Shown here in pieces: positions 35,720 to 44,032 of a stretch of DNA of 64,000 bases. The position numbers and the translations under genes were made by a program. The DNA lies in contig NZ_CP146350.1 in the NCBI RefSeq assembly GCF_037055355.1, positions 7,339,001 through 7,403,000 on the forward strand. Reading direction: 5' to 3'. The first letter of the stretch is position 1; every line of letters begins with the position of its first letter. The notes under the pieces were generated by a model that worked only from the letters and a program-made list of their open reading frames with translations, ran no database searches and had not been told where the DNA came from. Origin of the DNA: Streptomyces sp. DG1A-41 (GTDB taxonomy: Bacteria > Actinomycetota > Actinomycetes > Streptomycetales > Streptomycetaceae).

Positions 35720-35825
35720 GCGCTTTCTCCTTCCGGGCGGCCGGACCGTCTTGCGTCCCGAGGGGGACGTGCGGCGGAGGACTACAGCGGGGATGTACAA
35801 GCGGGTGCCCCGTGAGGTCCCGCAG

Positions 35826-36734
35826 CTAACCGGGGACCGGCCGTGCCAGCGCCTCGACGAGCCGGTCCGCGCTGTCCGGCACGGTGCCCTCGCGGAACCC
35901 GTCCCGGATCTGCCGTGCGGTCACCCGGCCGCCGGTCAGACACCAGTCCCACCAGCGGTCCAACTGCCGCACGTCCAGCCGCTCGGCGGGCACCAGCGCG
36001 GGCCAGCCGCAGGCCCGTGCCTGCGCGGTCATCTTCGCGCCGCCTTCCACCGGGTCGACGGCCAGCACCGGGGTGCCGACCCGCAGCGCGATGACCAGCC
36101 CGTGCAGCCGGTCGGTGACGACGAGATCCAGCCGGGCCAGCACGGACTGGAGCTGCGCGGGCGTGGCACTGAGATGCCAGTCGTGCGTGTCGAGCCGCGT
36201 CTCCAGCTCCAGCCGTCCGCAGTCCTTCCCGGCCAGCCAGCGCGTCACCTCCTCGGCGACCTGCCCGTGCCGCCGCAGCTCCCCGTACTCGTGCTGCCCG
36301 TGCGTGAGGATCACCCCGACGACCGGCCGGGCGGGCGCGTCCGGGGCGCGGGCCGCGAGGTCCTCCACCGGCTCGCTGTCCGGCGCGTCCCGCGGCAGCA
36401 CCCGGTGGAAGCCGGTCACGGCCGGGCTGGCGGGGTCGATCACCGAGGTGCCGACGGCGATCCGCACACAGTGCGCGAACCGCCGGTGCAGCTCCTCGAT
36501 CTGCGGCCCGTGCAGCGGGCCGCACACGAACACCAGGTGGGAGTAGTCTTCGGGCCACAGCCGGTCCAGATGCAGTGCCTCCGGACGGAAGCCGGGACTC
36601 CAGGCGACGTCATAAGGGATGCCCGTGCCCCGCATCACGTCCTCGACCCGGCGCAGGGCGAGCACGTCCCCGGCGGTCGCCTCCCCGTCCCGGAAGCTGA
36701 ACCACCCGGTCAGCAGAACCCTGCGCGGTCGCAT
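35826..36734 (-). CDS. Polysaccharide pyruvyltransferase family protein
   Basis: A 302-residue protein of the polysaccharide pyruvyl transferase (WcaK/CsaB-like) family. The N-terminus is RRVLLTGWFSFRDGEATAGDVLAL; further motifs are PVVGVILTHGQHEYGEL and the conserved C-terminal VVTDRLHGLVIALRVGTPVLAVDP, followed by an ARACGWPALV segment. Family members add ketal-pyruvate to cell-surface sugars. The ATG at 36734 is chosen; an in-frame start at 36806 would add 24 residues without a clear ribosome site. It faces the glycan operon and probably belongs to it functionally, though it is transcribed on the other strand. Confidence 0.8.
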   Translation of the reverse strand: MRPRRVLLTGWFSFRDGEATAGDVLALRRVEDVMRGTGIPYDVAWSPGFRPEALHLDRLWPEDYSHLVFVCGPLHGPQIEELHRRFAHCVRIAVGTSVIDPASPAVTGFHRVLPRDAPDSEPVEDLAARAPDAPARPVVGVILTHGQHEYGELRRHGQVAEEVTRWLAGKDCGRLELETRLDTHDWHLSATPAQLQSVLARLDLVVTDRLHGLVIALRVGTPVLAVDPVEGGAKMTAQARACGWPALVPAERLDVRQLDRWWDWCLTGGRVTARQIRDGFREGTVPDSADRLVEALARPVPG

Positions 36735-36813
36735 GCCGTCTTGTGTGTGCACACGCCCTGAGTGCCCGCCCACCGGGAAGACAATCAGGGCATTACGGGC
36801 AACCACTCCATGG

Positions 36814-38271
36814 TCACTGGGCGTAGAAGGTGGCGTCCTCCCGGTCGGTCGCCGTGCTCACCGACTGTACGTTCAGCAGGTACTCCCAGTGGCGGACGTA
36901 TCGCCCCGGGTAGTTGTACGACTCGTACGAGACGCCCGCCGGGTCGGCCAGCCCGGCGCGCCGGTGGAAGGCGGCGTCGGAGGCGAACTGCGCGCTGCCG
37001 TCGTTCCTCTCCAGCCACACCTCGAAGTTCTTGTGCCGCAGGTAGTAACCGGGGAAGTTCGCCGACTCCAGCGAGACCGTGCCGCTGCCGGCCAGTCCGG
37101 GCACGATGCGGAACTGCGAGTCGGCGAGCTTGGTGACGTTCGCCTCGATCCGGGCCCGGTAGTCGTAGTGGCGGATGAACCGGTCCGGGACGTTGTACGA
37201 GGAGAAGCGCTGCGGGGTGACCCCGTCGGCCACGGGGATGCCGAAGTTCGGGGTGCCGTCGGCGTTCCAGTAGACCTTCTGCACACGGGTGCGGCGGTTG
37301 GGGTCGTTGAGCGGGTCGCCGCTGATGTCCTTGTAGCTGCGGTCGTGGTAGACGAGGATGTCGCTCTTTCCGTCCTCGGAGACGGTGAAGGAGTTGTGGC
37401 CCGGACCGTACTGGCTGGTCGCGGCGCTGCTGGCGAACACCGGGGTGGTGCTCTTGCTCCAGGACGCCTGGCTGAGCAGGTTCGCGCTCGCGGAGGCGGT
37501 GAGCATGCCCAGGCAGTAGTTGCTGTCGGTGGCGCTGGCGGAGTACGTCATGAACACCTTGCCGCCGCGCTGGATGACCGCCGGGCCCTCGTTGACCTTG
37601 TAGCCGACGGTCTCCCAGGAGTAGGTGGGCCGCGACAGCATCACCGGAGTGCCGGTGATCGTCCAGGGGTTGGCCATCCTCGCGAGGTAGATGTCGGTGT
37701 TGTTGTTCACGGACGGGTCGCGCTGCGCCCAGGCCAGGTAGCGCACGCCGTTCACGACGAAGGTCGTTGCGTCCAGGGAGAAGCTCTCCCACTGGGTCCT
37801 GATCTGCCCCTTCTCGGTCCAGGTGGCGGTGAGCGGGTTGGCGCCCGTGCCTTCCAGGACGTACATGCGGATCGCCCATATGTCGTTCGTGGCGCCCGCC
37901 GCGAAGTACACGTACCACTTGCCGTCGATGAAGTGGATCTCCGGCGCCCAGATGTGGGCGCCCATCACGCCGCTCGTGTGCTTGGTCCAGATGGTCGTCT
38001 CGGGGGCCGACTTCAGCCCCTGGATGGTCGTCGCGCGACGCAGCACGATGCGGTCGTACTCGGGGACGGTCGCGGTGAAGTAGTAGTAGCCGTCGCTGTG
38101 CTTGAAGATGTGCGGGTCGGCCCGCTTCTCCGCGATCGGGTTGGTGTACGTGACGCCGGGGGAGTCGGGCACGGCGGCCTGCGCGGGCGCGCCGGTTCCG
38201 ACGAGGCAGGCCGCGAGGGCGACGAGGACGGCCAGGAGCAGCCGCAGCGCATTGCGTCTCTTGCGTCTCAA
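36814..38271 (-). CDS. Secreted GH43 arabinan-degrading enzyme with C-terminal AbfB (CBM42-like) domain
   Basis: A 485-residue exported glycosidase. An Arg/Lys n-region and hydrophobic core (ALRLLLAVLVALAACLVG) end at AQA. The GH43 five-blade propeller has EKRADPHIFKHSDGYYYF (catalytic Asp), HIWAPEIHFIDGKWYVYF and KVNEGPAVIQRGG (general-acid Glu). The last ~140 residues are an AbfB arabinose-binding domain with repeated PGYYLRHKNFEVWL and PGRYVRHWEY units. The TTG at 38271 follows GGAGA; there is no better start within the gap after the upstream gene. It is probably an exo- or endo-arabinanase/arabinofuranosidase, co-transcribed with the gene above it. Confidence 0.87.
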   Translation of the reverse strand: MRRKRRNALRLLLAVLVALAACLVGTGAPAQAAVPDSPGVTYTNPIAEKRADPHIFKHSDGYYYFTATVPEYDRIVLRRATTIQGLKSAPETTIWTKHTSGVMGAHIWAPEIHFIDGKWYVYFAAGATNDIWAIRMYVLEGTGANPLTATWTEKGQIRTQWESFSLDATTFVVNGVRYLAWAQRDPSVNNNTDIYLARMANPWTITGTPVMLSRPTYSWETVGYKVNEGPAVIQRGGKVFMTYSASATDSNYCLGMLTASASANLLSQASWSKSTTPVFASSAATSQYGPGHNSFTVSEDGKSDILVYHDRSYKDISGDPLNDPNRRTRVQKVYWNADGTPNFGIPVADGVTPQRFSSYNVPDRFIRHYDYRARIEANVTKLADSQFRIVPGLAGSGTVSLESANFPGYYLRHKNFEVWLERNDGSAQFASDAAFHRRAGLADPAGVSYESYNYPGRYVRHWEYLLNVQSVSTATDREDATFYAQ

Positions 38272-38300
38272 GGGAGTTCTCCGGATCAGAGGGGGAGCGA

Positions 38301-39803
38301 TCAGGTGGTGGGGACGAGCTTCCACTGCTGGCAGTTGTTGTTCAGCCAGGTCCACTGCCGTACGTCGGTCCCGTTCGCCGTGCCGCAGTCGGCCACGTCG
38401 GCGACCTTGCCGGTGCTCTCGTTGACGATCCGGACGTGATCACCGCTCGCGGTGAACACCAGCCGGAAGCGCTGGCACTTGTTGTTCAGCCAGGACCACT
38501 GCCGCAGGTCGGCGCCGTCGGCGGCGGAGCACTCGGCGGTGTCCAGCACCTTGCCGGTGGCCACGTTGACCAGCCGGCTCGTGTCGTCGCCGAGGTCCTC
38601 GACCTTCCACTTCTGGTTGGCGCCACCGGTGCAGCTCCACTGGAAGACGTTCGTGCCGTCGGCGCTGCTGCCGCCCGCCACGTCCAGGCACTTGCCGCTG
38701 TTGCGGTTGACGAGGGCGTACGACGTCGGGGTCGCGGCCGTCTCCCCGGACGGGCCGGGGCGGGTGCTGCCGAGGGCGACCGGCGTACCGAAGTCCGGAG
38801 TGCCGTCGGCGTTCCAGGTGAACTCCTGGGCGCGGGTGGTGCGGGCGTTGCCGCAGCCGCCGTTCGCCGAGGAGTTGGCGTGGTAGACGATCCAGTTCTC
38901 GGTGCCGTCGGGCGAGGAGAAGAAGCCGTTGTGCCCGGGGCCGTACACACCGGCCGCGTCGTCGCGCTGGAAGACCGGGGTCTGCTTCTTCGTCCAGGAC
39001 GCAGGGTTCAGCGGGTCGGCGCCGGTGAGTTCCAGGAGCCCGAGCTTGTAGTCGGCCGTCTGGCAGGAACTCGCGCTGTACGTCAGGAAGGTGCGGCCGT
39101 TCCGGTAGAGCGGCTCGGGCGCCTCGTTGACGGGGGACCCGGACCGCTCCCAGCTCAGCGTCGGGCTGGAGACGACGGTGAAGGTGCTGCTCGCCAGGGT
39201 GTACGGATTGCTCATCGGCGCGATGACCAGGCTCTGCGTACCGCCGTTCACGAAGCCGCTGCCGACGAGGTACAGCCGCCCGTTCGCCTGGAGCACGCTC
39301 GCGTCGATCAGCCAGCCGCCCGGCGTGAGGTTCGACCCCGTCAGTGACCCCTTGTAGGCGTAGGGGCCCATCGGGTCGGAGCCGGCGCTCTCCAGGACAT
39401 GGGTGCGCTGCGAGTCGCAGCAGGCCACGCCGCTTCGGCCGGCGGAGTAGTAGAGGTACCAGCGGCCGTTCAGGAAGTGGATCTCCGGTGCCCAGACGTT
39501 GGTGTCGCGGGTCGCGGTGGTGTCCGACCACACCTGGACGCTGGGCGCCGTGGCGAGCCCGGCCAGCGTCGGCGACTTCCGCATCGCGAGGACGCCGGTG
39601 AACGTCGTGGTGATCAGGTAGTAGTCGCCGTCGTGGTACGTCAGCCAGGGGTCGGCGCCCTTGGCCGACTTGAGCGGATTGGTGTAGGGGCGCCCGTCCG
39701 CCGCGGACGCCGGCGGCGTCGCCCCCGCGAGGGCGAGGAGCAGGGCGAGCACGCAGACGAGCAGGGGACCGCGGCGCCTGGCCGCAGGGGGAGTCCGGAG
39801 CAT
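38301..39803 (-). CDS. Secreted GH43 glycosidase with C-terminal ricin-type lectin (CBM13) domain
   Basis: A 500-residue exported enzyme. The signal peptide (LLVCVLALLLALAGATPPASA) precedes a GH43 domain (SAKGADPWLTYHDGDYYL, NVWAPEIHFLNGRWYLYYS, VNEAPEPLYRNG). The C-terminal ~130 residues are a ricin-B trefoil with three repeats marked by GKCLDVAGG, GKVLDTAE and GKVADVAD plus QxW-type turns (NQKWKV, CQRFRL, CQQWKL). The target is probably arabinan or arabinoxylan side chains. It is the first gene of a two-gene unit from a good promoter at 39866-39894. Confidence 0.9.
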   Translation of the reverse strand: MLRTPPAARRRGPLLVCVLALLLALAGATPPASAADGRPYTNPLKSAKGADPWLTYHDGDYYLITTTFTGVLAMRKSPTLAGLATAPSVQVWSDTTATRDTNVWAPEIHFLNGRWYLYYSAGRSGVACCDSQRTHVLESAGSDPMGPYAYKGSLTGSNLTPGGWLIDASVLQANGRLYLVGSGFVNGGTQSLVIAPMSNPYTLASSTFTVVSSPTLSWERSGSPVNEAPEPLYRNGRTFLTYSASSCQTADYKLGLLELTGADPLNPASWTKKQTPVFQRDDAAGVYGPGHNGFFSSPDGTENWIVYHANSSANGGCGNARTTRAQEFTWNADGTPDFGTPVALGSTRPGPSGETAATPTSYALVNRNSGKCLDVAGGSSADGTNVFQWSCTGGANQKWKVEDLGDDTSRLVNVATGKVLDTAECSAADGADLRQWSWLNNKCQRFRLVFTASGDHVRIVNESTGKVADVADCGTANGTDVRQWTWLNNNCQQWKLVPTT

Positions 39804-39839
39804 ACGGGCCGCCTCTGTCCGAGTCTGAGTCCGTTATTT

Positions 39840-39852
39840 CGAACGCAGTTCG
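39840..39852. promoter_or_regulatory. Operator-like inverted repeat downstream of the GH43 start site
   Basis: CGAAC and GTTCG flank 3 bases. It lies 7-19 bases downstream of the predicted transcription start of the GH43 pair and is extended by TCGAA on the upstream side. A roadblock-type operator for a sugar repressor is plausible; the repressor is unknown. Confidence 0.45.
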
Positions 39853-39865
39853 TGAATTCGATCAG

Positions 39866-39894
39866 AAGATAAGTGGGCCTCTTACCTCCGTCAA
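39866..39894 (-). promoter_or_regulatory. Promoter of the GH43 gene pair
   Basis: On the minus strand, -35 TTGACG (39889-39894), a 17-base spacer and -10 TATCTT (39866-39871) form a near-consensus housekeeping promoter. The predicted start is near 39859, about 56 bases before the GH43/ricin ATG. Confidence 0.7.
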
Positions 39895-39937
39895 CGGTTT
39901 GCGCAGGCGTGATGCGCGAGGCGGGGCGGGTCGGTCA

Positions 39938-39966
39938 TCGACGTGAAAACCATGTTCATCTAGCAT
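39938..39966 (+). promoter_or_regulatory. Promoter with Zur-box-like operator in the spacer, upstream of the Fur-family gene
   Basis: -35 TCGACG (39938-39943), a 17-base spacer and -10 TAGCAT (39961-39966). The spacer contains TGAAAACCATGTTCA (39944-39958), an imperfect palindrome close to the Streptomyces Zur-box pattern TGAAAATGATTTTCA. A repressor there would block RNA polymerase directly, suggesting autoregulation. Confidence 0.65.
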
Positions 39967-40005
39967 GGTGTGCCGACGAACACGCCGGTCGAGCAATGGA
40001 GTCCA

Positions 40006-40596
40006 GTGGTGGGCGAAGCGGAGGAGAGCCCGGCCGTGGAGCGCATCCGCACACCGGGACTGCGCAGTACGTGGCAGCGCCGGGCCGTGCTCGACACACT
40101 GGGGCGCTGCCACGAGTTCGTCTCCGCGCAGGAACTGCACGCCCTGCTGGCCGACTCCGGCAGCACCGTCGGGCTCACCACCGTCTACCGCACCCTGCGC
40201 GAGCTGGACCGTGCCGGGTTGGTCGACGTCGTACGCGACGAGGGCGGCGAGCGGCTCTACCTGGGGCGGCCTGCCGGCGAGCACCGCCACTACCTCATCT
40301 GCCGCCGCTGCGGCCGCAGCCGGCCCGTGGACGCGGAGGCCGTCGAGGAGTGGGCCGCCCGGCTCGCCGAGACCACGGGCTTCACGGAGCTCGAGCACAC
40401 CCTCGAACTGAGCGGCGTCTGCGGCCCCTGCGGGCGCGGGCCTGCAACGGCGGCCTGCCCGCCGCCCCGCCCGGCCGGCCGGTCAGCCGGCGAAGCGGGC
40501 CGTGCCCGTCAGGACGCGTACGTCGAGGTCGGTGACCGAGTCCGCGGTGAGCCGGGCGGTGAACTCGGCGCGCACCCGCTCGACGGCGGCCGGTGA
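40006..40596 (+). CDS. Fur-family metalloregulator (Zur-like)
   Basis: A 196-residue regulator whose core (about residues 10-145) is a Fur protein. The winged helix is RSTWQRRAVLDTLGRCHEF with LTTVYRTLRELDRAGLVD, followed by the metal-sensing EHRHYLICRRCGRSRPV and a C-terminal CGPC structural zinc pair. The start is one of two adjacent GTG codons (40006/40009) after GGAG; the promoter -10 at 39961 rules out much earlier starts. The Zur-box-like operator suggests zinc rather than iron sensing, though znuABC is not adjacent. The ~50-residue Pro/Arg-rich tail overlaps the convergent methyltransferase by 114 bases, so the true end may be earlier if an indel is present. Confidence 0.85.
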   Translation: MVGEAEESPAVERIRTPGLRSTWQRRAVLDTLGRCHEFVSAQELHALLADSGSTVGLTTVYRTLRELDRAGLVDVVRDEGGERLYLGRPAGEHRHYLICRRCGRSRPVDAEAVEEWAARLAETTGFTELEHTLELSGVCGPCGRGPATAACPPPRPAGRSAGEAGRARQDAYVEVGDRVRGEPGGELGAHPLDGGR

Positions 40597-41295
40597 CAGC
40601 CCGTCCAGCATCCGGCGCGCCCCGCTGCCGGTGGCCAGCGCCCAGCCGGTCTCCGGGGACAGCGGGGCGTCGAACCGCCGCTGGACGACGCGGGGTTCAC
40701 TCCCGCCCAGGTCCGTCAGCCAGGCCGCGAGGGTGTCGGCGGTGTCGATCCGGGCCAGTTGCTCCATCTGCGGCGGGCTGGGGAGGTCTCGCTCCGTCAG
40801 GACCGCGCCCCGCAGCGCCGCCTGCCAGCCGCCGAGCGCGCCCTTCTCCCAGACCGTCACGACGAACCGGCCCTCAGGGCTCAGCATCCGCGTCAGCGCG
40901 GCGGAGTCCCGGTCCATGTCCGGGAAGAAGAACACGCCGAGTCCGCACTGCACGACGTCGTAGCCCGGGACGGGCACGGGCCACGAGGTGACCTCGTGGC
41001 GGTGGAAGCGGATGTTCGCCAGGCCCTCCTCGCGCGCCCGGCGCTCCCCGATCGCCAGCAGCCCGTCCGCGAGATCCACGGCGTCCACCCGGCCCGCCGC
41101 CCCCACGGCCCGCGCGGCCGGCAGCGCGGACGCCCCGGCCCCGCAGCAGGCGTCCAGCACCGACTCGCCTTCGGCCAGGGCGGCCACGTCCGCCGTCGCC
41201 TCACCGACCGGGTCCCACAGCACCCGGGACCAGTTGTGGAACTCCTCCGCTCCCGCGCTGAAGACATCCCCGACGGTGTTCCGTCCCGTGGTCAT
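40483..41295 (-). CDS. Class I SAM-dependent methyltransferase
   Basis: A 270-residue methyltransferase of the UbiE/Methyltransf_11-25 type. Motif I is VLDACCGAGASALPAARAVG, the acidic VDAVDLADGLL follows, then YDVVQCGLGVFFFPD (motif IV) and PEGRFVVTVWEKG (motif VI). The ATG at 41295 is preceded by a G-rich ribosome site. It converges on, and overlaps, the Fur-like gene. The substrate is unknown. Confidence 0.88.
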   Translation of the reverse strand: MTTGRNTVGDVFSAGAEEFHNWSRVLWDPVGEATADVAALAEGESVLDACCGAGASALPAARAVGAAGRVDAVDLADGLLAIGERRAREEGLANIRFHRHEVTSWPVPVPGYDVVQCGLGVFFFPDMDRDSAALTRMLSPEGRFVVTVWEKGALGGWQAALRGAVLTERDLPSPPQMEQLARIDTADTLAAWLTDLGGSEPRVVQRRFDAPLSPETGWALATGSGARRMLDGLSPAAVERVRAEFTARLTADSVTDLDVRVLTGTARFAG

Positions 41296-41362
41296 ACGCA
41301 ACCGCCCCCTCGTTTTCGGCCGAGTCTAGGTTCGGGGCGTCCGGGGAGCACGGCGATTTCCG

Positions 41363-42430
41363 TCAGCGCGAAGGCCGTTGAGGCAGCTGCTCAAGTTCGC
41401 TGTGTGGGGCCGGAGGCGGGGCGGTGGTGGTCCGGGGGATCACATGGGTGGGCAGCACGACGTGCCGTTCGCGGTCCCCGCCGGGGTCGTTGACGAGCGC
41501 CAGCGCGAGCGCGCCGGCCTCCCGGCCGATGGCCGGGGGCGACTGGGCCACCGTGGTCAGATCGAACCACTGGGCCAGCGGCTGGTCGTCGAAGCCGACG
41601 ACGGACACCTGCCCGGGCACCTCGACGCGTGTCGCGCGCAGGGTCCAGATCACGGCGACGGCCACCTCGTCCTGCTCGGCGAAGACGGCGGTGGGCGGCT
41701 CGCGCAGGCTCAGCAGCCTGCCGACCGCCTCGGCGGCGCCCCGCTTGTCTCCCGCCGCCGTGGCGACCACGAGATCGTCGTCCAGGGGCAGGCCCGCCTC
41801 GGTCAGCGCCTGCCGGTAACCGACCAGCCGCTCCTGGGAGCTGAAGGAGAAACCACCGGTGCCCACCGTCCGTACGTAGGCGATCCGGCGGTGGCCGAGG
41901 TTGAGCAGATGCCGGGTGCCGCGCAGCGCGCCGGCCACGTCGTCGACGTAGACGCTCGGGCGTCCGTCGACGTGCTGGCTGACGTACACGACCGGCATGC
42001 CGAGGCTGTCCAGCCGGGCGGTCTCCTCCTCGGTGAGGTCGAAGGAGAACACCAGCAGCGCGTCCGCGTTGCGCCGCGCGGGGAGACGCTCGAAGAACGC
42101 CGTGCGCTCGGCCATGCCCGGGATCACATAGACCGTCAGTTCCATGCCGGCCGCCCGCAGGACGAGGGCGAGACCCGACAGGGCCGCGCCCACGAACCAC
42201 GAACTGAGCGTGGGCACGAGCACCGCGACGTTGCACGTCCTGCCCGTCACAAGGCTGGCGGCATGCCGTGAGACCGCGAAGTTCAGCTCGCGGGCGGCCC
42301 GTTCGACGCGGGCGCGGACCTCCGGCGAGACGGTGGACAGGCCGCGCAAGGTGCGCGAGACCGTGGAGGTGGAGACCCCGGCCCGTTCGGCGACGTCAGC
42401 CATCGTGGGGTGCCGCTGACCTGGTGGCAT
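41363..42430 (-). CDS. LacI-family sugar-responsive repressor
   Basis: A 355-residue repressor. The N-terminal LacI helix-turn-helix is PTMADVAERAGVSTSTVSRTL with the hinge helix in ELNFAVSRHAASLVTG, followed by a periplasmic-binding-protein-like core (VAVLVPTLSSWFVG, RRIAYVRTVGTGG, VVGFDDQPLAQWFDLTTVAQ). It is divergent from the ABC importer/alpha-glucosidase operon and is the obvious regulator of it, in the style of MalR/AglR. A perfect palindrome at 42476-42487 in the shared intergenic region is a likely operator. Confidence 0.93.
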   Translation of the reverse strand: MPPGQRHPTMADVAERAGVSTSTVSRTLRGLSTVSPEVRARVERAARELNFAVSRHAASLVTGRTCNVAVLVPTLSSWFVGAALSGLALVLRAAGMELTVYVIPGMAERTAFFERLPARRNADALLVFSFDLTEEETARLDSLGMPVVYVSQHVDGRPSVYVDDVAGALRGTRHLLNLGHRRIAYVRTVGTGGFSFSSQERLVGYRQALTEAGLPLDDDLVVATAAGDKRGAAEAVGRLLSLREPPTAVFAEQDEVAVAVIWTLRATRVEVPGQVSVVGFDDQPLAQWFDLTTVAQSPPAIGREAGALALALVNDPGGDRERHVVLPTHVIPRTTTAPPPAPHSELEQLPQRPSR

Positions 42431-42475
42431 GCGCCGGACGTTAGCACAGGAACGCTACCGCGCACGGTGCTGGCT

Positions 42476-42487
42476 GACAGCGCTGTC
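42476..42487. promoter_or_regulatory. Putative LacI-family operator
   Basis: The 12-base perfect palindrome GACAGCGCTGTC is centred on CG, as LacI-family operators typically are. It lies 45 bases upstream of the LacI gene start. A related half-site (GCAAGCGTTGTC) overlaps the predicted start of the importer operon near 42560. Confidence 0.55.
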
Positions 42488-42524
42488 TCACCAAGTTCTT
42501 GCCTTCTTACCACGGTTCGACGCA

Positions 42525-42553
42525 TTGACTTCCCGACAGGGCACTCCTAGCGT
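42525..42553 (+). promoter_or_regulatory. Promoter of the sugar importer operon
   Basis: -35 TTGACT (42525-42530), a 17-base spacer and -10 TAGCGT (42548-42553) make a good HrdB-type promoter. The predicted start near 42560 leaves a leader of about 157 bases before the lipoprotein GTG. Confidence 0.7.
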
Positions 42554-42716
42554 GCAAGCGTTGTCTCGACAGGTTCGAAGTCGCCCCGGAGGGACGCCTC
42601 TCATCCGCTGTGACCTGCTGTTTTTATCAGCGGAATGCCGTGGCAACGCAATCTCATGACCAAAGCCATTCCGGGGGAACGGACACGACTTCGGTACGTC
42701 ACGACCAGGAGAGACA

Positions 42717-44021
42717 GTGAAGACCAGCACCGCCAGAGCGATTCAGTGTTCCGCAGCGCTCGCCGCCGCCGGACTCCTCCTCACCGCCTGCGGCTCGTCC
42801 GGCGGCAGCGGCTCCGGACAGTCCGCGCAGGCGGCGCCGGTGTCGTTCAAGGGCCGCGGCCCCATCACGTACGTCGCCGGCAAGGACACCACCGGCACCG
42901 TCCAGACGATCATCAACCGCTGGAACAAGGCGCACCCCAAGGAGAAGGTCACCTTCATCCAGCTGCCGACGGACGCCGACTCACAGCGCCAGCAGATGAT
43001 CCAGAACGCGGAGACGAAGTCCGACGCCTACACGGTGCTCGCCACCGACGTCGTGTGGACGTCCGAGTTCGCCGCCCACCAGTGGATCGAGCCGCTGCCC
43101 GCGAACCAGTTCCCGCTCGGCAAGATGCTCCAGCCGGTGGTGCAGACCGGCCAGTACCGCGGCAAGCTCTACGCCGTCCCCGCCAGCTCCAACGGCGGCC
43201 TGCTGTTCTACCGCACCGACCTGCTGAAGAAGGCGGGTGTGACCCAACCCCCCGGCACCTGGGCCCAGATGACCGCCGACTGCGCCAAGGTGCAGAAGCT
43301 GCCCGAAGCGAAGAACATGTCCTGCTACGCCGGGCAGTTCCAGAAGTACGAGGGCCTCACGGTGAACTTCGCCGAGGCCGTGAACTCCGCCGGCGGCCAG
43401 ATCACCGACGCCGGCGGCAAGCCCGACGTCGACACCCCGCAGGCCAAGAAGGGCCTGGACTTCCTCGTCCGCTCCTTCAAGGACAAGACCATCCCCAAGG
43501 AGGCCATCACCTACCAGGAGGAGGACGGCCGCCAGGCGTTCCAGGCGGGCAAGCTGATCTTCCTGCGCAACTGGCCGTACGTGTACTCCCTGGCCCAGAA
43601 GAGCGCCATCAAGGGCAAGTTCGCCGTCGCGCCCCTGCCCGGCCTGAACGGCCCCGGCGCCTCCAGCCTCGGCGGCTCGAACCTGGCCCTGTCGTCCTTC
43701 GCCAAGAACAAGGCCACGGCACTGGACTTCATGAAGTTCTTCACCAGCGAGGAGAGCGCCACCTACTTCCTCAAGAACGCCTCCCTCGCCCCGCCCTACG
43801 CCGACCTCTACGACAACGCGTCGCTGGACAAGCAGTATCCGTACCTGCCCGACCTCAAGCAGTCGATCACGAAGGCCGTGCCGCGCCCGCGCGTCGTGCA
43901 GTACGGCGACGTGACCGCCGCGATCCAGAACGAGGTCTACGCCGCGCTCACCGGAAAGAAGAGCAGCGCACAGGCGCTGAAGGACCTCCAGACGGACCTC
44001 CAGAAGCTGACGGCGCAGTGA
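42717..44021 (+). CDS. ABC importer sugar-binding lipoprotein
   Basis: A 434-residue extracellular solute-binding protein (family 1). The signal peptide ends in the lipobox LLTAC with lipid-modified Cys25, then a Gly/Ser linker. Core features include TIINRWNKAHPKEKVTFIQLP, PASSNGGLLFYRTDLLKKAG and QAFQAGKLIFLRNWPY. It belongs to the branch that binds oligosaccharides such as maltose, trehalose or other alpha-glucosides. The GTG at 42717 follows AGGAGAG. No ATPase is encoded in the operon, so the shared MsiK-type ATPase elsewhere in the genome probably energises it. Confidence 0.92.
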   Translation: MKTSTARAIQCSAALAAAGLLLTACGSSGGSGSGQSAQAAPVSFKGRGPITYVAGKDTTGTVQTIINRWNKAHPKEKVTFIQLPTDADSQRQQMIQNAETKSDAYTVLATDVVWTSEFAAHQWIEPLPANQFPLGKMLQPVVQTGQYRGKLYAVPASSNGGLLFYRTDLLKKAGVTQPPGTWAQMTADCAKVQKLPEAKNMSCYAGQFQKYEGLTVNFAEAVNSAGGQITDAGGKPDVDTPQAKKGLDFLVRSFKDKTIPKEAITYQEEDGRQAFQAGKLIFLRNWPYVYSLAQKSAIKGKFAVAPLPGLNGPGASSLGGSNLALSSFAKNKATALDFMKFFTSEESATYFLKNASLAPPYADLYDNASLDKQYPYLPDLKQSITKAVPRPRVVQYGDVTAAIQNEVYAALTGKKSSAQALKDLQTDLQKLTAQ

Positions 44022-44032
44022 GGCCGCGGGTC

